Origin: Nocardioides psychrotolerans | GTDB taxonomy: Bacteria > Actinomycetota > Actinomycetes > Propionibacteriales > Nocardioidaceae | Assembly: GCF_900113685.1 (NCBI RefSeq) | Contig: NZ_FOQG01000008.1 | Location: 1 to 64,000 of the forward strand | Length of the DNA stretch: 64,000 nucleotides | Reading direction: 5' to 3' | Shown: positions 1-10,113 of the stretch, in pieces | How positions within the stretch are numbered: the stretch's first letter is position 1 | Layout: each line of letters opens with the position of its first letter | The notes under the pieces: model-generated | The model's database searches: none | Told to the model about the DNA's origin: nothing | The model's input: the letters and a program-made list of their open reading frames with translations, nothing else | Translations under genes and position numbers: made by a program

Positions 1-257
1 GACTCGTGCCGGGCGAGGCCGAGCTGCGCGGCGACTCCTTCGCCGACGCGTCGGGCCGGCGCCCCCGCCTCGACCTGGGCGGATCGTTGGGAGCGGTCGA
101 AGTCGACCGCCGCGATCGCCTGGATCGCACATGCGGTGTTCTTCAGCTGCTCGAGGGTCGCGATCAGGTCGATCCGCTCGGCGTCGTCCAGGTCGCGCGG
201 GACCACGGCCAGGGCGGTGGCGATCTGGCTGAGGTGAGCGATCCCGAGGTCGAACAT
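1..257 (-). CDS. DUF222 / 13E12-repeat HNH endonuclease family protein, N-terminal part (cut by window edge)
   Basis: The reading frame opens with ATG at 257 and runs off the left edge after 85 codons, so only the N-terminus is visible. The translated start (MFDLGIAHLSQ, later IDLIATLEQLKNTACAIQA and VAAQLGLARHE) resembles the DUF222 domain found in front of HNH nucleases in the 13E12-repeat family, which is abundant in Nocardioides and mycobacteria. Any HNH motif would lie outside the window. No Shine-Dalgarno precedes the ATG; a perfect TATAAT sits 7 nt upstream instead, which points to leaderless translation. The family is established; a nuclease role for this copy is inference. Confidence 0.72.
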   Translation of the reverse strand, partial: MFDLGIAHLSQIATALAVVPRDLDDAERIDLIATLEQLKNTACAIQAIAAVDFDRSQRSAQVEAGAPARRVGEGVAAQLGLARHE

Positions 258-264
258 ACCTACG

Positions 265-270
265 ATTATA
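265..270 (-). promoter_or_regulatory. -10 box of a probable leaderless promoter (DUF222 gene)
   Basis: Read on the minus strand, 270 to 265 is TATAAT, the perfect sigma70-type -10 hexamer. Seven bases (CGTAGGT) separate it from the ATG at 257, so transcription would start at or next to the start codon. The -35 match about 17 bp further upstream (TTCCGG) is weak. Confidence 0.6.
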
Positions 271-326
271 TGACAACCCGCCGACATCCGGAAGCGGTGA
301 ACGCACATCTGTGGACAGCGATTCCG

Positions 327-629
327 TCAGCGACGCTGCATCTCCCAGGCGAGGTCGATGGCCGCGCGCACGGCACTCGGATCGGCCCGATCGAGGTAGG
401 CCTCGACCTTGTGATGTGCCTCCATGCTCGGCGGCACGCCGAAGCTGTCCGGGTAGGTCTCGAGCAGCGACTCCCGCCTGCTGAGGGGAACCCGGATCAC
501 CACGGTGTTCGGGTCGTCCAGCCGCACGACCAGGCGGTCGTGGACGTACCACGCGGGGCGCGTCGAGGTCCCCTTTCGCTTGACCAGCGGCAGCGACTCC
601 GCATAGCGCGCTACCTCGACCGGGGTCAT
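327..629 (-). CDS. MmcQ/YjbR (DUF419) family protein
   Basis: About 100 residues starting MTPVEVARYAESLP, with a small alpha/beta fold pattern (trpAWYVHDRLVVRLDDPNTVVIRVPLS) typical of the MmcQ/YjbR family, proteins with a CyaY-like fold often annotated as DNA-binding but with unclear function. I chose ATG 629 because family members usually begin just before the EVxxxAxSLP helix; an in-frame GTG at 665 would add 12 residues and neither start has a strong ribosome site. It follows the ABC exporter gene in the same direction, with a gap of 22 to 58 bp depending on start, so it may be the last gene of the tetR operon. Its role there is unknown. Confidence 0.62.
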   Translation of the reverse strand: MTPVEVARYAESLPLVKRKGTSTRPAWYVHDRLVVRLDDPNTVVIRVPLSRRESLLETYPDSFGVPPSMEAHHKVEAYLDRADPSAVRAAIDLAWEMQRR

Positions 630-687
630 CCACCGAGCGTAGGTCCGTGCGGGGTCAGCGACCACCCACTCACCGCAACACCCACCC

Positions 688-2550
688 TCACGCCAGCGCG
701 GCCGCGAACTGCGACAGGTAGAGCCTGCTGTAGGCGCCCCCGGTGGCGAGCAGCTCGTCGTGGGTGCCCTGCTCGACGATCGCGCCGTCCTCCATGACCA
801 GGATCAGGTCGGCGTCGCGGATCGTGGAGAGGCGGTGGGCGATGACGAAGGACGTGCGGTCGCTGCGCAGCGCGCTCATCGCTTGCTGGAGCAGCAGCTC
901 GGTGCGGGTGTCGACGGAGGAGGTCGCCTCGTCGAGGATCAGCAGCGCCGGGTCGGAGAGGAACGCGCGAGCGATGGTGACCAGCTGACGTTCGCCGGCC
1001 GACAGGTTGCCCCCGTCCTCGTCGATGACCGTGTCGTAGCCGTCGGGCAGCGAGTGGACGAACCTGTCGACGAAGGTCGCACGCGCGGCCTCGAGGATCT
1101 CGTCCTCGCTGGCGTCGGGGCGGCCGTAGGCGATGTTGTCGCGGATGGTGCCACCGAAGAGCCAGGCGTCCTGGAGCACCATCCCGATCCGGCCGCGCAG
1201 GGCGGCGCGGGGCATCGCGGTGATGTCGACGCCGTCGAGGGTGATCCGGCCACCGTCGAGCTCGTAGAAGCGCATGACGAGGTTGACCAGCGTGGTCTTG
1301 CCGGCACCGGTCGGGCCGACGATCGCGACCGTCTGCCCGGGTCGGGCGACGAGCGAGAGCCCGTGGATCAACGGGCTGCCGGCGTCGTAGGAGAACGCGA
1401 CGTCCTCGAACGCCACCTCCCCCCGACTGGCGCGCACCTCGTGCGGCACCGCACTGTCGGGGACCTGCTCGTCGGCGTCGAGCAGCTCGAAGACGCGCTC
1501 CGCGGACGCGACGCCCGACTGGAGCAGGTTCATCATCGACGCGACCGTGGTGAGCGGCTGGGTGAACTGGCGGGTGTACTGCACGAAGGCCTGGACCTCG
1601 CCGAGCGACAACGACCCTCCTGCGACGCGGACTCCGCCGACGACGGCGATGACGACGTAGTTGAGGTTCCCCACGAACATCATCAGCGGCATGATGAGCC
1701 CGCTGACGAACTGGGCGCGGAACGACGCCTCGTAGAGCGCGTCGTTCTCGACGGCGAAGGTGCGCTCGACCTCGGGACGACGCCCGAAGACGGTCACCAG
1801 GGCGTGGCCGGAGAAGGTCTCCTCGATGTGCGCGTTGAGCTTGCCCGTACGACGCCACTGGGCGATGAACTGGCTCTGCGAACGCTTCATGATGCGGGTC
1901 GTGAGATACATCGAGATCGGCACCGACACCAGGGCGATCAGCGCCAGGGTCGGTGAGATCCAGAACATCATCGACAGCACCGCCAGGACGGTCAGCAACG
2001 AGGTGAGCAGCTGGCTCATCGTCTGCTGGAGGGTCTGGCTGACGTTGTCGATGTCGTTGGTGACGCGGCTGAGGAGCTCGCCGCGCGGCTGCCGGTCGAA
2101 GTACTCCAGGGGCAGCGCGTTGACCTTGTCCTCGACGTCGGAGCGCATCCGGCGCACGGTGCCCTGCACGACGTCGTTGAGCAGGTAGCCCTGGAGCCAG
2201 GAGAGGAGGGACGCCCCGGCGTAGATCGCCAGCACCGCGAGCAGCACGTCGCGGACGCCGTCGAAGTCGATCGGCTGCTGCGCGAGGTAGCCGTCGAAGA
2301 TCAGGTCGGTCGCCTCGCCGAGCAGCCGCGGGCCGAGCGCCATGAGCGTCACGCTGACCACCGCGAGCACGACGACCGAGATCGCCTTGTGCTTCTGGGG
2401 CGACATCCGCGCGACCATCCGTTGGGCAGACGGCCCGAACGTCATCGCCTTCTGGCCCACCTGTCCGCCCGCCATCGGGCCGCGGCCGGGGCCCCCCGCA
2501 GGTGCCTCGATGCGCTCGGTCTCCTTCATGGTGCTCTTGGTGTCGCTCAC
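688..2550 (-). CDS. ABC exporter half-transporter, catalytically complete subunit
   Basis: A 620-residue type I ABC exporter: a Gly/Pro-rich N-terminus, six predicted membrane helices (about residues 55 to 345) and a C-terminal nucleotide-binding domain. Walker A is GPTGAGKTT (412-420), the signature is LSAGE (516-520) where the consensus is LSGGQ, Walker B is ALLILDE with the catalytic Glu541, and the H-loop His is at 572. The GTG start overlaps the stop of the upstream half-transporter by four bases (GTGA), so the two are translationally coupled. The family pumps drugs, lipids or peptides out of the cell; the TetR neighbour suggests inducible efflux. Substrate unknown. The pair resembles mycobacterial Rv1272c/Rv1273c-type heterodimers. 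Confidence 0.9.
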   Translation of the reverse strand: MSDTKSTMKETERIEAPAGGPGRGPMAGGQVGQKAMTFGPSAQRMVARMSPQKHKAISVVVLAVVSVTLMALGPRLLGEATDLIFDGYLAQQPIDFDGVRDVLLAVLAIYAGASLLSWLQGYLLNDVVQGTVRRMRSDVEDKVNALPLEYFDRQPRGELLSRVTNDIDNVSQTLQQTMSQLLTSLLTVLAVLSMMFWISPTLALIALVSVPISMYLTTRIMKRSQSQFIAQWRRTGKLNAHIEETFSGHALVTVFGRRPEVERTFAVENDALYEASFRAQFVSGLIMPLMMFVGNLNYVVIAVVGGVRVAGGSLSLGEVQAFVQYTRQFTQPLTTVASMMNLLQSGVASAERVFELLDADEQVPDSAVPHEVRASRGEVAFEDVAFSYDAGSPLIHGLSLVARPGQTVAIVGPTGAGKTTLVNLVMRFYELDGGRITLDGVDITAMPRAALRGRIGMVLQDAWLFGGTIRDNIAYGRPDASEDEILEAARATFVDRFVHSLPDGYDTVIDEDGGNLSAGERQLVTIARAFLSDPALLILDEATSSVDTRTELLLQQAMSALRSDRTSFVIAHRLSTIRDADLILVMEDGAIVEQGTHDELLATGGAYSRLYLSQFAAALA

Positions 2551-4280
2551 GCAGCCTCCTCCGCACTGAGCTGGGAGGCCACGATCTGCTGGTAGGTGAC
2601 GTTGTCGTCGAGCAGCTCGTCGTGGGTGCCACGACCGACGACTCGGCCGTCCTCGAGCACCAGGATCAGGTCGGCGTCGCGGATGCTGGAGACCCGCTGC
2701 GCGACCAGGACGACGGTCGCGTCGCGGGTCACCGGCTTCAGCGCCGCGCGGAGACGGGCGTCCGTGGACAGGTCGAGCGCCGAGAACGCGTCGTCGAAGA
2801 GATAGATCTCAGGGCGTCGTACGAGCGCGCGGGCGATCGCCAGGCGCTGGCGCTGGCCACCGCTGACATTGGTGCCGCCCTGGACGATCGGGGCGGCCAG
2901 GCCTTCGGGCATCGCCTCGACGAAGTCGCGCGCCTGGGCGATCTCGAGCGCCTCCCACAGCTCCGCGTCGGTGGCCTCGGGCTTGCCGTGGCGCAGGTTG
3001 GAGGCGACGGTCCCGGTGAAGAGGAAGGCCCGCTGCGGCACGAGGCCGATGCGCGACCAGAGGACTTCTGGGTCGAGGTCGCGCACGGGCACGCCGTCGA
3101 CGCGGACCTCGCCGTCGGTGGCGTCGAAGAGCCGGGGCACGAGGTTGACCAGCGTGGACTTGCCGGCGCCCGTCGAGCCGATGACGGCCACCGTCTGGCC
3201 GGCGTGGACGTCGAAGGAGACGTCGCACAGCACCGGCTGCTCGGCACCGGGATACGTGAAGCCGACACCGTCGAGCTCGAGCCGACCGCGGCCGGTGATG
3301 TCGCGGACCGGCGTCGGAGAAGGCACCACGGAGGAGTCGGTCGCCAGCACCTCGCTGATCCGGTCGGCACAGACCGCCGAGCGCGGGATCATCATCAACA
3401 TGAACGTCCCCATCATCACCGACATCAGGATCTGCATCAGGTAGCTGAGGAACGCGGTCAGTGCGCCGACCTCCATCTGCCCGGCTTCGACGCGCTGCCC
3501 GCCGAACCAGATCACCGCCACGCTGGAGACGTTCACGACCAGCATGACCAGCGGGAACATGGTGGCCATCCAGCGGCCGGCACGCACCGAGACCTCGGTC
3601 AGGTCGTCGTTGGCCTTGGCGAAGCGCTTGGTCTCGTAGGGCTCGCGGACGAAGGCGCGGACCACGCGGATGCCGGTGATCTGCTCGCGCAGGACCCGGT
3701 TGACCGAGTCGATGCGCTCCTGGACCAGGCGGAAGCTCGGCACCATCTGGGAGACGACGACCCCGACGGAGAGGAAGAGCGCGGGCACGACGATCGCGAG
3801 CAGCCACGAGAGCCCGAAGTCCTCACGCATCGCCATCAGGATCCCACCGACCATCATGATGGGGACCGACACCGCCATCGTGCAGGTCATCAGCGCCAGC
3901 ATCTGCACCTGCTGGACGTCGTTGGTGTTGCGGGTGATCAGCGACGGTGCGCCGAACTGCGCGACCTCGCGGCCGGAGTAGGAGCCGACCTGGTGGAAGA
4001 CGGCCGCGCGCAGGTCGCGGCCGAATGCCATCGCGGTGCGCGCGGAGAACCACACGGCCACGACCGAGCAGAGGATCTGCAGCAGCGAGACCGCGAGCAT
4101 GACCGCACCGACGCGCACGATGTAGTCGGTGTCGCCGGTGGCCACGCCGTTGTCGATGATGTCGGCGTTGAGACTGGGCAGGTAGAGCATCGCGACGGTG
4201 CCGACGAACTGGAGCACCACGATGATCGCGAGCGAGGAACGGTAGGGCCGCAGGTAGTCGCGGAAGATCCGGAGCAGCAT
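2547..4280 (-). CDS. ABC exporter half-transporter with degenerate ATP site
   Basis: A 577-residue exporter half: six membrane helices (about 15 to 300) and an ATPase domain with Walker A GSTGAGKST (368-376) and an intact signature NVSGGQRQR (471-479). Two catalytic residues are changed: Walker B reads IYLFDD, giving Asp497 in place of the catalytic Glu, and the H-loop His is Gln528 (LVAQRVSS). This is the pattern of heterodimeric exporters such as TM287/288 or BmrCD, where one composite ATP site is degenerate and the partner supplies the working one. The ATG shares one base with the tetR stop (TGATG). Heterodimer with the next gene is inferred from the overlap and complementary residues. Confidence 0.9.
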   Translation of the reverse strand: MLLRIFRDYLRPYRSSLAIIVVLQFVGTVAMLYLPSLNADIIDNGVATGDTDYIVRVGAVMLAVSLLQILCSVVAVWFSARTAMAFGRDLRAAVFHQVGSYSGREVAQFGAPSLITRNTNDVQQVQMLALMTCTMAVSVPIMMVGGILMAMREDFGLSWLLAIVVPALFLSVGVVVSQMVPSFRLVQERIDSVNRVLREQITGIRVVRAFVREPYETKRFAKANDDLTEVSVRAGRWMATMFPLVMLVVNVSSVAVIWFGGQRVEAGQMEVGALTAFLSYLMQILMSVMMGTFMLMMIPRSAVCADRISEVLATDSSVVPSPTPVRDITGRGRLELDGVGFTYPGAEQPVLCDVSFDVHAGQTVAVIGSTGAGKSTLVNLVPRLFDATDGEVRVDGVPVRDLDPEVLWSRIGLVPQRAFLFTGTVASNLRHGKPEATDAELWEALEIAQARDFVEAMPEGLAAPIVQGGTNVSGGQRQRLAIARALVRRPEIYLFDDAFSALDLSTDARLRAALKPVTRDATVVLVAQRVSSIRDADLILVLEDGRVVGRGTHDELLDDNVTYQQIVASQLSAEEAA

Positions 4281-4882
4281 CAGTCTCTCCCTCTGTCGGG
4301 GTGTGCCAGGCCGTGCAGGAGCGTGTCGACCACCTGGTCGGGGCTGAGCAGCCGACCGTCGGCGATCTTCTGGTGGCTGCCCGCGAAGGTCAGCAGGCGC
4401 AGGACGTGGACGAAGTGGTCCACGGGCACGGCCAGCTGGTCACTGCCGTCCCTGCCGTCACCGACGACGTCGGCGAGGAGCGCCTCGAGGCGCGCCCGCC
4501 ACGCGTCGGCCTCCTCCGAGTCGTGCAGGTGGTGCGGCGGTCCGACGAGCTCGACCTTCTGCATCAGGTCGAAGGTCGCGCGGAAGCGCTGCTGGAGCAG
4601 GGCCACCAGGTCGACCAGGCGCCCGCGCAACGGCTGGCCACGGTCGATGCCCTCGATGCGGGCGACCACGTCACCGGGCTCGAAGGCCCGTGCGAGAGCG
4701 GCGTCGACGAGCTCGTCCTTGGAGTCGAAGACCCGGAAGATCGTGCCTTCCGCCACTCCCGCGGCCTCGGCGATCTGTCGCGTCGTCACCGCCCGGCCGT
4801 GCACGCGCAGCAGCCGCAACGTCACGTCGGTCAGCTCCGCGCGACGTGCGTCGGGCGGGAGCGGGCGGGCGCGGGGTGGCAT
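4280..4882 (-). CDS. TetR/AcrR-family transcriptional regulator of the ABC exporter operon
   Basis: About 200 residues with an N-terminal TetR helix-turn-helix (VTTRQIAEAAGVAEGTIFRVF, near residues 33-53) and a variable ligand-binding C-terminal half. It heads the ABC exporter operon and ends on the first base of the downstream ATG. I chose ATG 4882 over an in-frame GTG at 4912 because the latter lies inside the operator and promoter. A 20-bp perfect palindrome overlaps its own promoter, so autorepression with relief by the exporter's substrate is the likely circuit (inference from the family and the site position). Confidence 0.9.
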   Translation of the reverse strand: MPPRARPLPPDARRAELTDVTLRLLRVHGRAVTTRQIAEAAGVAEGTIFRVFDSKDELVDAALARAFEPGDVVARIEGIDRGQPLRGRLVDLVALLQQRFRATFDLMQKVELVGPPHHLHDSEEADAWRARLEALLADVVGDGRDGSDQLAVPVDHFVHVLRLLTFAGSHQKIADGRLLSPDQVVDTLLHGLAHPDRGRD

Positions 4883-4889
4883 GCCGATG

Positions 4890-4918
4890 AGACTACGTGA
4901 GTGAGCGCTCACTCACAA
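4890..4918 (-). promoter_or_regulatory. tetR promoter (-35 TTGTGA, 17 bp, -10 TAGTCT), leaderless
   Basis: On the minus strand TTGTGA (4918-4913) and TAGTCT (4895-4890) are separated by exactly 17 bp, and the -10 ends 7 nt before ATG 4882 with no ribosome-binding site between. The operator occupies the whole spacer. Confidence 0.65.
4897..4916. promoter_or_regulatory. TetR operator: 20-bp perfect palindrome
   Basis: GTGAGTGAGCGCTCACTCAC equals its own reverse complement over all 20 bases. Its core TGAGTGAGCGCTCACTCA is the form commonly seen for TetR-family operators in actinobacteria. It covers most of the -35 and all of the spacer of the tetR promoter, so bound repressor would block RNA polymerase directly. 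Confidence 0.8.
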
Positions 4919-4941
4919 TTGGTGCGGCCACCCTGGCTCGC

Positions 4942-5598
4942 CTACGGCGCCAACCGCTGCGTCGTCCAGCCCTCGCCCGAGCGGCGGTAGACGAGACGGT
5001 CGTGCAGCCGGCCGGTCCGCCCCTGCCAGAACTCCACGACCTCGGGCCGCACGAGGTAGCCACCCCAGCCGTCGGGCACCGGGACCACGCCGGGGAACCG
5101 CAGCTCCGCCTCGTCGTACGACGACTCGAGGGCGCCGCGGTCGGCGACCGGCGTGGACTGGCTCGAGGCCCAGGCGCCGAGCTGGGAGCCGCGGGGCCGG
5201 GAAGCGAAGTAGGCGCCGACGTCGTCGCGGGAGACCAGGGTGGCGCTCCCCTCCACGCGCACCTGACGCTCGAGGTCGTGCCACGGGAACAGCAGCGCGC
5301 AGTGCGCGTTGGCCGCGAGCTCGGTGCCCTTGCGCGAGCCGAGGGAAGTGTAGAACCGGAAGCCGTCGGGCCCGATCCCCTTCAGCAGCACGGTCCTGGA
5401 CGACGGACGGGCCTGCGCCGACACCGTGGAAACCACCATCGCGTTGGGCTCGTGCAGCCCGCCGGCGACGGCGTCAGCGAACCAGCGCTCGAACATCGTC
5501 ACCGGATCCGGCGCGAGATCGGCCTCGTCCAGACCTCCCGCGGCATAGTCGCGGCGCAACGATGCGAGGTCGGTCTCGTCCTGACTTTCGGCACCCAT
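4942..5598 (-). CDS. pdxH: pyridoxamine 5'-phosphate oxidase
   Basis: 218 residues of the PNPOx flavin fold. It oxidises pyridoxine/pyridoxamine 5'-phosphate to pyridoxal 5'-phosphate with FMN in the cytoplasm. Visible family motifs: the N-terminal LASLRRDYAAGGLDEADL, PDPVTMFERWF, the FMN region RTVLLKGIGPDGFRFYTSLGSRKGTEL in separate blocks, QVRVEG, RPRGSQLGAWAS, and the C-terminal EFWQGRTGRLHDR. The ATG at 5598 fits the family length and has a -10-like TAGATT 7 nt upstream rather than a Shine-Dalgarno. It is divergent from the citrate synthase gene; serC, a PLP enzyme, is also nearby. Confidence 0.93.
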   Translation of the reverse strand: MGAESQDETDLASLRRDYAAGGLDEADLAPDPVTMFERWFADAVAGGLHEPNAMVVSTVSAQARPSSRTVLLKGIGPDGFRFYTSLGSRKGTELAANAHCALLFPWHDLERQVRVEGSATLVSRDDVGAYFASRPRGSQLGAWASSQSTPVADRGALESSYDEAELRFPGVVPVPDGWGGYLVRPEVVEFWQGRTGRLHDRLVYRRSGEGWTTQRLAP

Positions 5599-5605
5599 GT
5601 CGGGC

Positions 5606-5611
5606 AATCTA
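5606..5611 (-). promoter_or_regulatory. -10 box of a probable leaderless pdxH promoter
   Basis: TAGATT on the minus strand, followed by 7 nt (GCCCGAC) and the pdxH ATG. No ribosome-binding site lies between. The -35 is not convincing. Confidence 0.45.
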
Positions 5612-5676
5612 TGTCGTGGGGCAGAATGCCTGCGGCGCGCCCACACCCTCGGGCGCCGGACGAAGGAGTCGCAACC

Positions 5677-6780
5677 ATGACCGAGGTTCACCACGGACTG
5701 GAAGGCGTCGTCGCCTTCGAGAGCGAGATCGCCGAGCCGGACAAAGAAGGCTCCGCCCTGCGCTACCGCGGCGTCGACATCGAGGACCTCGTCGGCCGCG
5801 TCCCGTTCGAGAACGTCTGGGGCCTCCTGATCGACGGCTCCTACGACCCGGGCCTCCCGCCCGCCGAGCCCTACAACCTGCCGGTGCACACCGGCGACGT
5901 GCGCGTCGACGTGCAGGCCGCGGTCGCGATGCTCGCGCCCGCCTTCGGCTTCGGGCAGACCTATGACATCACCGACGAGCAGGCCCGCCAGGACCTCAGC
6001 CGCGTCGCCGTCATGGTGCTCTCCTACGCCGCCCAGTCGGCCCGTGGCCTGCAGCAGCCGGTCGTCCCGCAGAAGCTCGTCGACCAGGGCACCACGCTGG
6101 CCGAGAAGTTCCTGATCCGCTGGAAGGGGGAGGCCGACCCGAAGCACGTGCACGCGATCGACGCCTACTGGTCGTCGGCCGCCGAGCACGGCATGAACGC
6201 CTCCACCTTCACCGCCCGTGTCATCACCTCGACCGGCGCCGACGTGGCCGCCGCGTTCTCCGGCGCGATCGGCGCGATGAGCGGCCCCCTGCACGGTGGG
6301 GCCCCGTCCCGCGTGCTCGGCATGATCAGCGACGTCGAGGAGTCCGGCGACGCCGTGGCCTACGTCAAGGGCCTGCTCGACCGGGGCGAGCGCCTCATGG
6401 GCTTCGGCCACCGCGTCTACCGCGCGGAGGACCCGCGTGCGCGCGTGCTCCGTCGTACGGCGAAGGAGCTCAATGCTCCCCGCTACGCCGTCGCCGAGGC
6501 CCTCGAGCAGGCCGCGCTGGCCGAGCTGCGGGAGCGTCGTCCCGACCGCGTGCTCGAGACCAACGTGGAGTTCTGGGCCGCGATCGTCCTCGACTTCGCC
6601 GAGGTGCCGCCGCACATGTTCACCTCCATGTTCACCTGTGCGCGCACCGGTGGCTGGTCGGCGCACATCCTCGAGCAGAAGCGCACCGGTCGCCTGATCC
6701 GCCCCTCGGCGATCTACACCGGGCCCGCCGCCCGCAAGGCCGACGAGGTCGACGGCTGGAAGGCCGAGTGGGCCGACTGA
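5677..6780 (+). CDS. citrate synthase (actinobacterial type 2, CitA-like)
   Basis: 367 residues; condenses acetyl-CoA and oxaloacetate to citrate at the entry of the TCA cycle. Active-site histidines are visible at 206 (SGPLHGGA) and 245 (MGFGHRVY), with EHGMNAS at 170-176. The position of the usual catalytic Asp is Glu298 (TNVEFWAA), as I recall also for mycobacterial CitA-type enzymes. The C-terminal WSAHILEQKRTGRLIRP is typical of the family. ATG 5677 has a good ribosome site (GAAGGAG, 5663-5669). A longer in-frame ORF upstream is antisense to pdxH and is not coding. A methylcitrate synthase activity cannot be excluded from sequence. Confidence 0.93.
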   Translation: MTEVHHGLEGVVAFESEIAEPDKEGSALRYRGVDIEDLVGRVPFENVWGLLIDGSYDPGLPPAEPYNLPVHTGDVRVDVQAAVAMLAPAFGFGQTYDITDEQARQDLSRVAVMVLSYAAQSARGLQQPVVPQKLVDQGTTLAEKFLIRWKGEADPKHVHAIDAYWSSAAEHGMNASTFTARVITSTGADVAAAFSGAIGAMSGPLHGGAPSRVLGMISDVEESGDAVAYVKGLLDRGERLMGFGHRVYRAEDPRARVLRRTAKELNAPRYAVAEALEQAALAELRERRPDRVLETNVEFWAAIVLDFAEVPPHMFTSMFTCARTGGWSAHILEQKRTGRLIRPSAIYTGPAARKADEVDGWKAEWAD

Positions 6781-6811
6781 ACATCTGTCGCGGCGCCTTC
6801 GGTGAGCGAGG

Positions 6812-7237
6812 TCAGGCGACGGCGTCGACCAGCCGCAGGCCGGGTCGCAGCAGCGGCTGCGTGCCGTTGAAGAGCTCGAAGCGGAAGAAGCCGGCGCCCC
6901 CGCGCAGCACGCCGGACATGGGGAACGGCTCGCGGCCGACCTCCTGCTTGCCGTCGCGCAGCACCAGGGAGGCCGAGGCCACGAACCACGCGGTCTGACC
7001 CACGATGCGCACCCACGTCTCGTGGACGTCCCAGCCGACAGAGAACGGGTGCTCGAGGACCTCCGCCAGCAGCAGTGTCAGCTCGGCGGTGCCGTGGGCC
7101 TGCTCGAGCGGGTCTTCGCCGAAGATCGCACCGTCGGGCACGAAGCAGGCGACCGCGCCGTCCAGGTCACGGGTCTGCAGGCACCCCTCGAGCCGCTCCA
7201 GGGTCTCGATCAGGAGCCCATGAGGGTCAGTGAGCAT
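6812..7237 (-). CDS. NTF2/SnoaL-like small protein
   Basis: 141 residues beginning MLTDPHGLLIETLERLEGCL, with DLDGAVACFVPDGAIFGEDP and a beta-rich C-terminal half (WVRIVGQTAWFVASASLVL). This layout matches the SnoaL/DUF4440 cone-shaped fold, which includes small enzymes and ligand-binding proteins. GGAAAGG about 10 nt upstream can serve as ribosome site. It converges on the citrate synthase gene with a 31-bp gap. I cannot assign a reaction. Confidence 0.72.
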   Translation of the reverse strand: MLTDPHGLLIETLERLEGCLQTRDLDGAVACFVPDGAIFGEDPLEQAHGTAELTLLLAEVLEHPFSVGWDVHETWVRIVGQTAWFVASASLVLRDGKQEVGREPFPMSGVLRGGAGFFRFELFNGTQPLLRPGLRLVDAVA

Positions 7238-7340
7238 GACGAGGGGCCTTTCCCCGGGGAAGGTAGATGAGCCGAGTGTGCTCTGCCGGGGCGCCTCCGG
7301 TCGGCAGCTTCACCTGGACGCGACGCAGGGTCTAGACCGC

Positions 7341-7844
7341 TCAGTCGAGCTGTTTGGCCAGGCAGCGGTTCATCGGGGAGTCACGGTAGTGCCCGAAGCC
7401 GGGCACGGTGACGTAGCCGGACGACTCGTAGAGCGCGATCGCCTCCGGCTGGGCCAGGCCGGTCTCGAGCACCATCGCCCGGGCACCGGCGGCGCGGGCG
7501 GTCTCCTCCAGCCGGGACAGCACGGTGCGGGCGTGTCCCGCGCCCCGGGCGAGGGGGACGACGTACATCCTCTTGATCTCGCAGGTCTCGGTCGTGCCGA
7601 GCGCCTCGACGCTCGAGCGTCGCCAGGCCCCCGTCGCCACCGGCTCCTCGTCGAGGTAGCCCACGAGGAACGTGCCGTGCGGTGGGTCGAACATCAGCGG
7701 GTCGACCGGCGACTCGTCGCGTCCCCCGTAGCGCACGACGTACTCCTCCTGGACCTGCTCGATCAGCCGCGTCGCGTCCGGGTGGCCGTAGCCGACCTGG
7801 TCGAGACGCAGCGTGGTGTCCTCGTGCAGAGGCGGCGTGTTCAC
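7341..7844 (-). CDS. GNAT-family N-acetyltransferase
   Basis: 167 residues of the GNAT fold: motif A IKRMYVVPLARGAGHARTVLSRLEE holds the acetyl-CoA pyrophosphate-binding loop (R/Q-x-x-G-x-G/A: RGAGHA), then MVLETGLAQPEAIALYESSGY, the typical C-terminal motif B. The start is GTG 7844 with GGAGG 6 nt upstream. The substrate is not predictable; it stands alone between the NTF2-like gene and divergent serC. Confidence 0.85.
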   Translation of the reverse strand: MNTPPLHEDTTLRLDQVGYGHPDATRLIEQVQEEYVVRYGGRDESPVDPLMFDPPHGTFLVGYLDEEPVATGAWRRSSVEALGTTETCEIKRMYVVPLARGAGHARTVLSRLEETARAAGARAMVLETGLAQPEAIALYESSGYVTVPGFGHYRDSPMNRCLAKQLD

Positions 7845-7882
7845 AGGAGGCCTCCGATTTATCCCGCGCGCAATCGTGCTGA

Positions 7883-10064
<2,182 letters not shown>

Positions 10065-10070
10065 CCGGTG

Positions 10071-10076
10071 ACCCTA
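10071..10076 (-). promoter_or_regulatory. -10 box of a probable leaderless topoisomerase IB promoter
   Basis: TAGGGT on the minus strand, then CACCGG and the GTG start. It has the TANNNT pattern at the spacing seen before pdxH, tetR and the DUF222 gene. The -35 is unclear. Confidence 0.35.
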
Positions 10077-10113
10077 GGGCGGATCGCGCCACGCACGGAT
10101 CACCCCGAAGGGT

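Noticed and set aside
6..797. 263-codon plus-strand open frame at the left edge
   Set aside because: It is antisense to the DUF222 gene, the MmcQ gene and the exporter end, which have clear family features.
4883..4912. GTG 4912 as tetR start
   Set aside because: It lies inside the operator and spacer of the promoter; ATG 4882 gives a normal N-terminus and a leaderless spacing.
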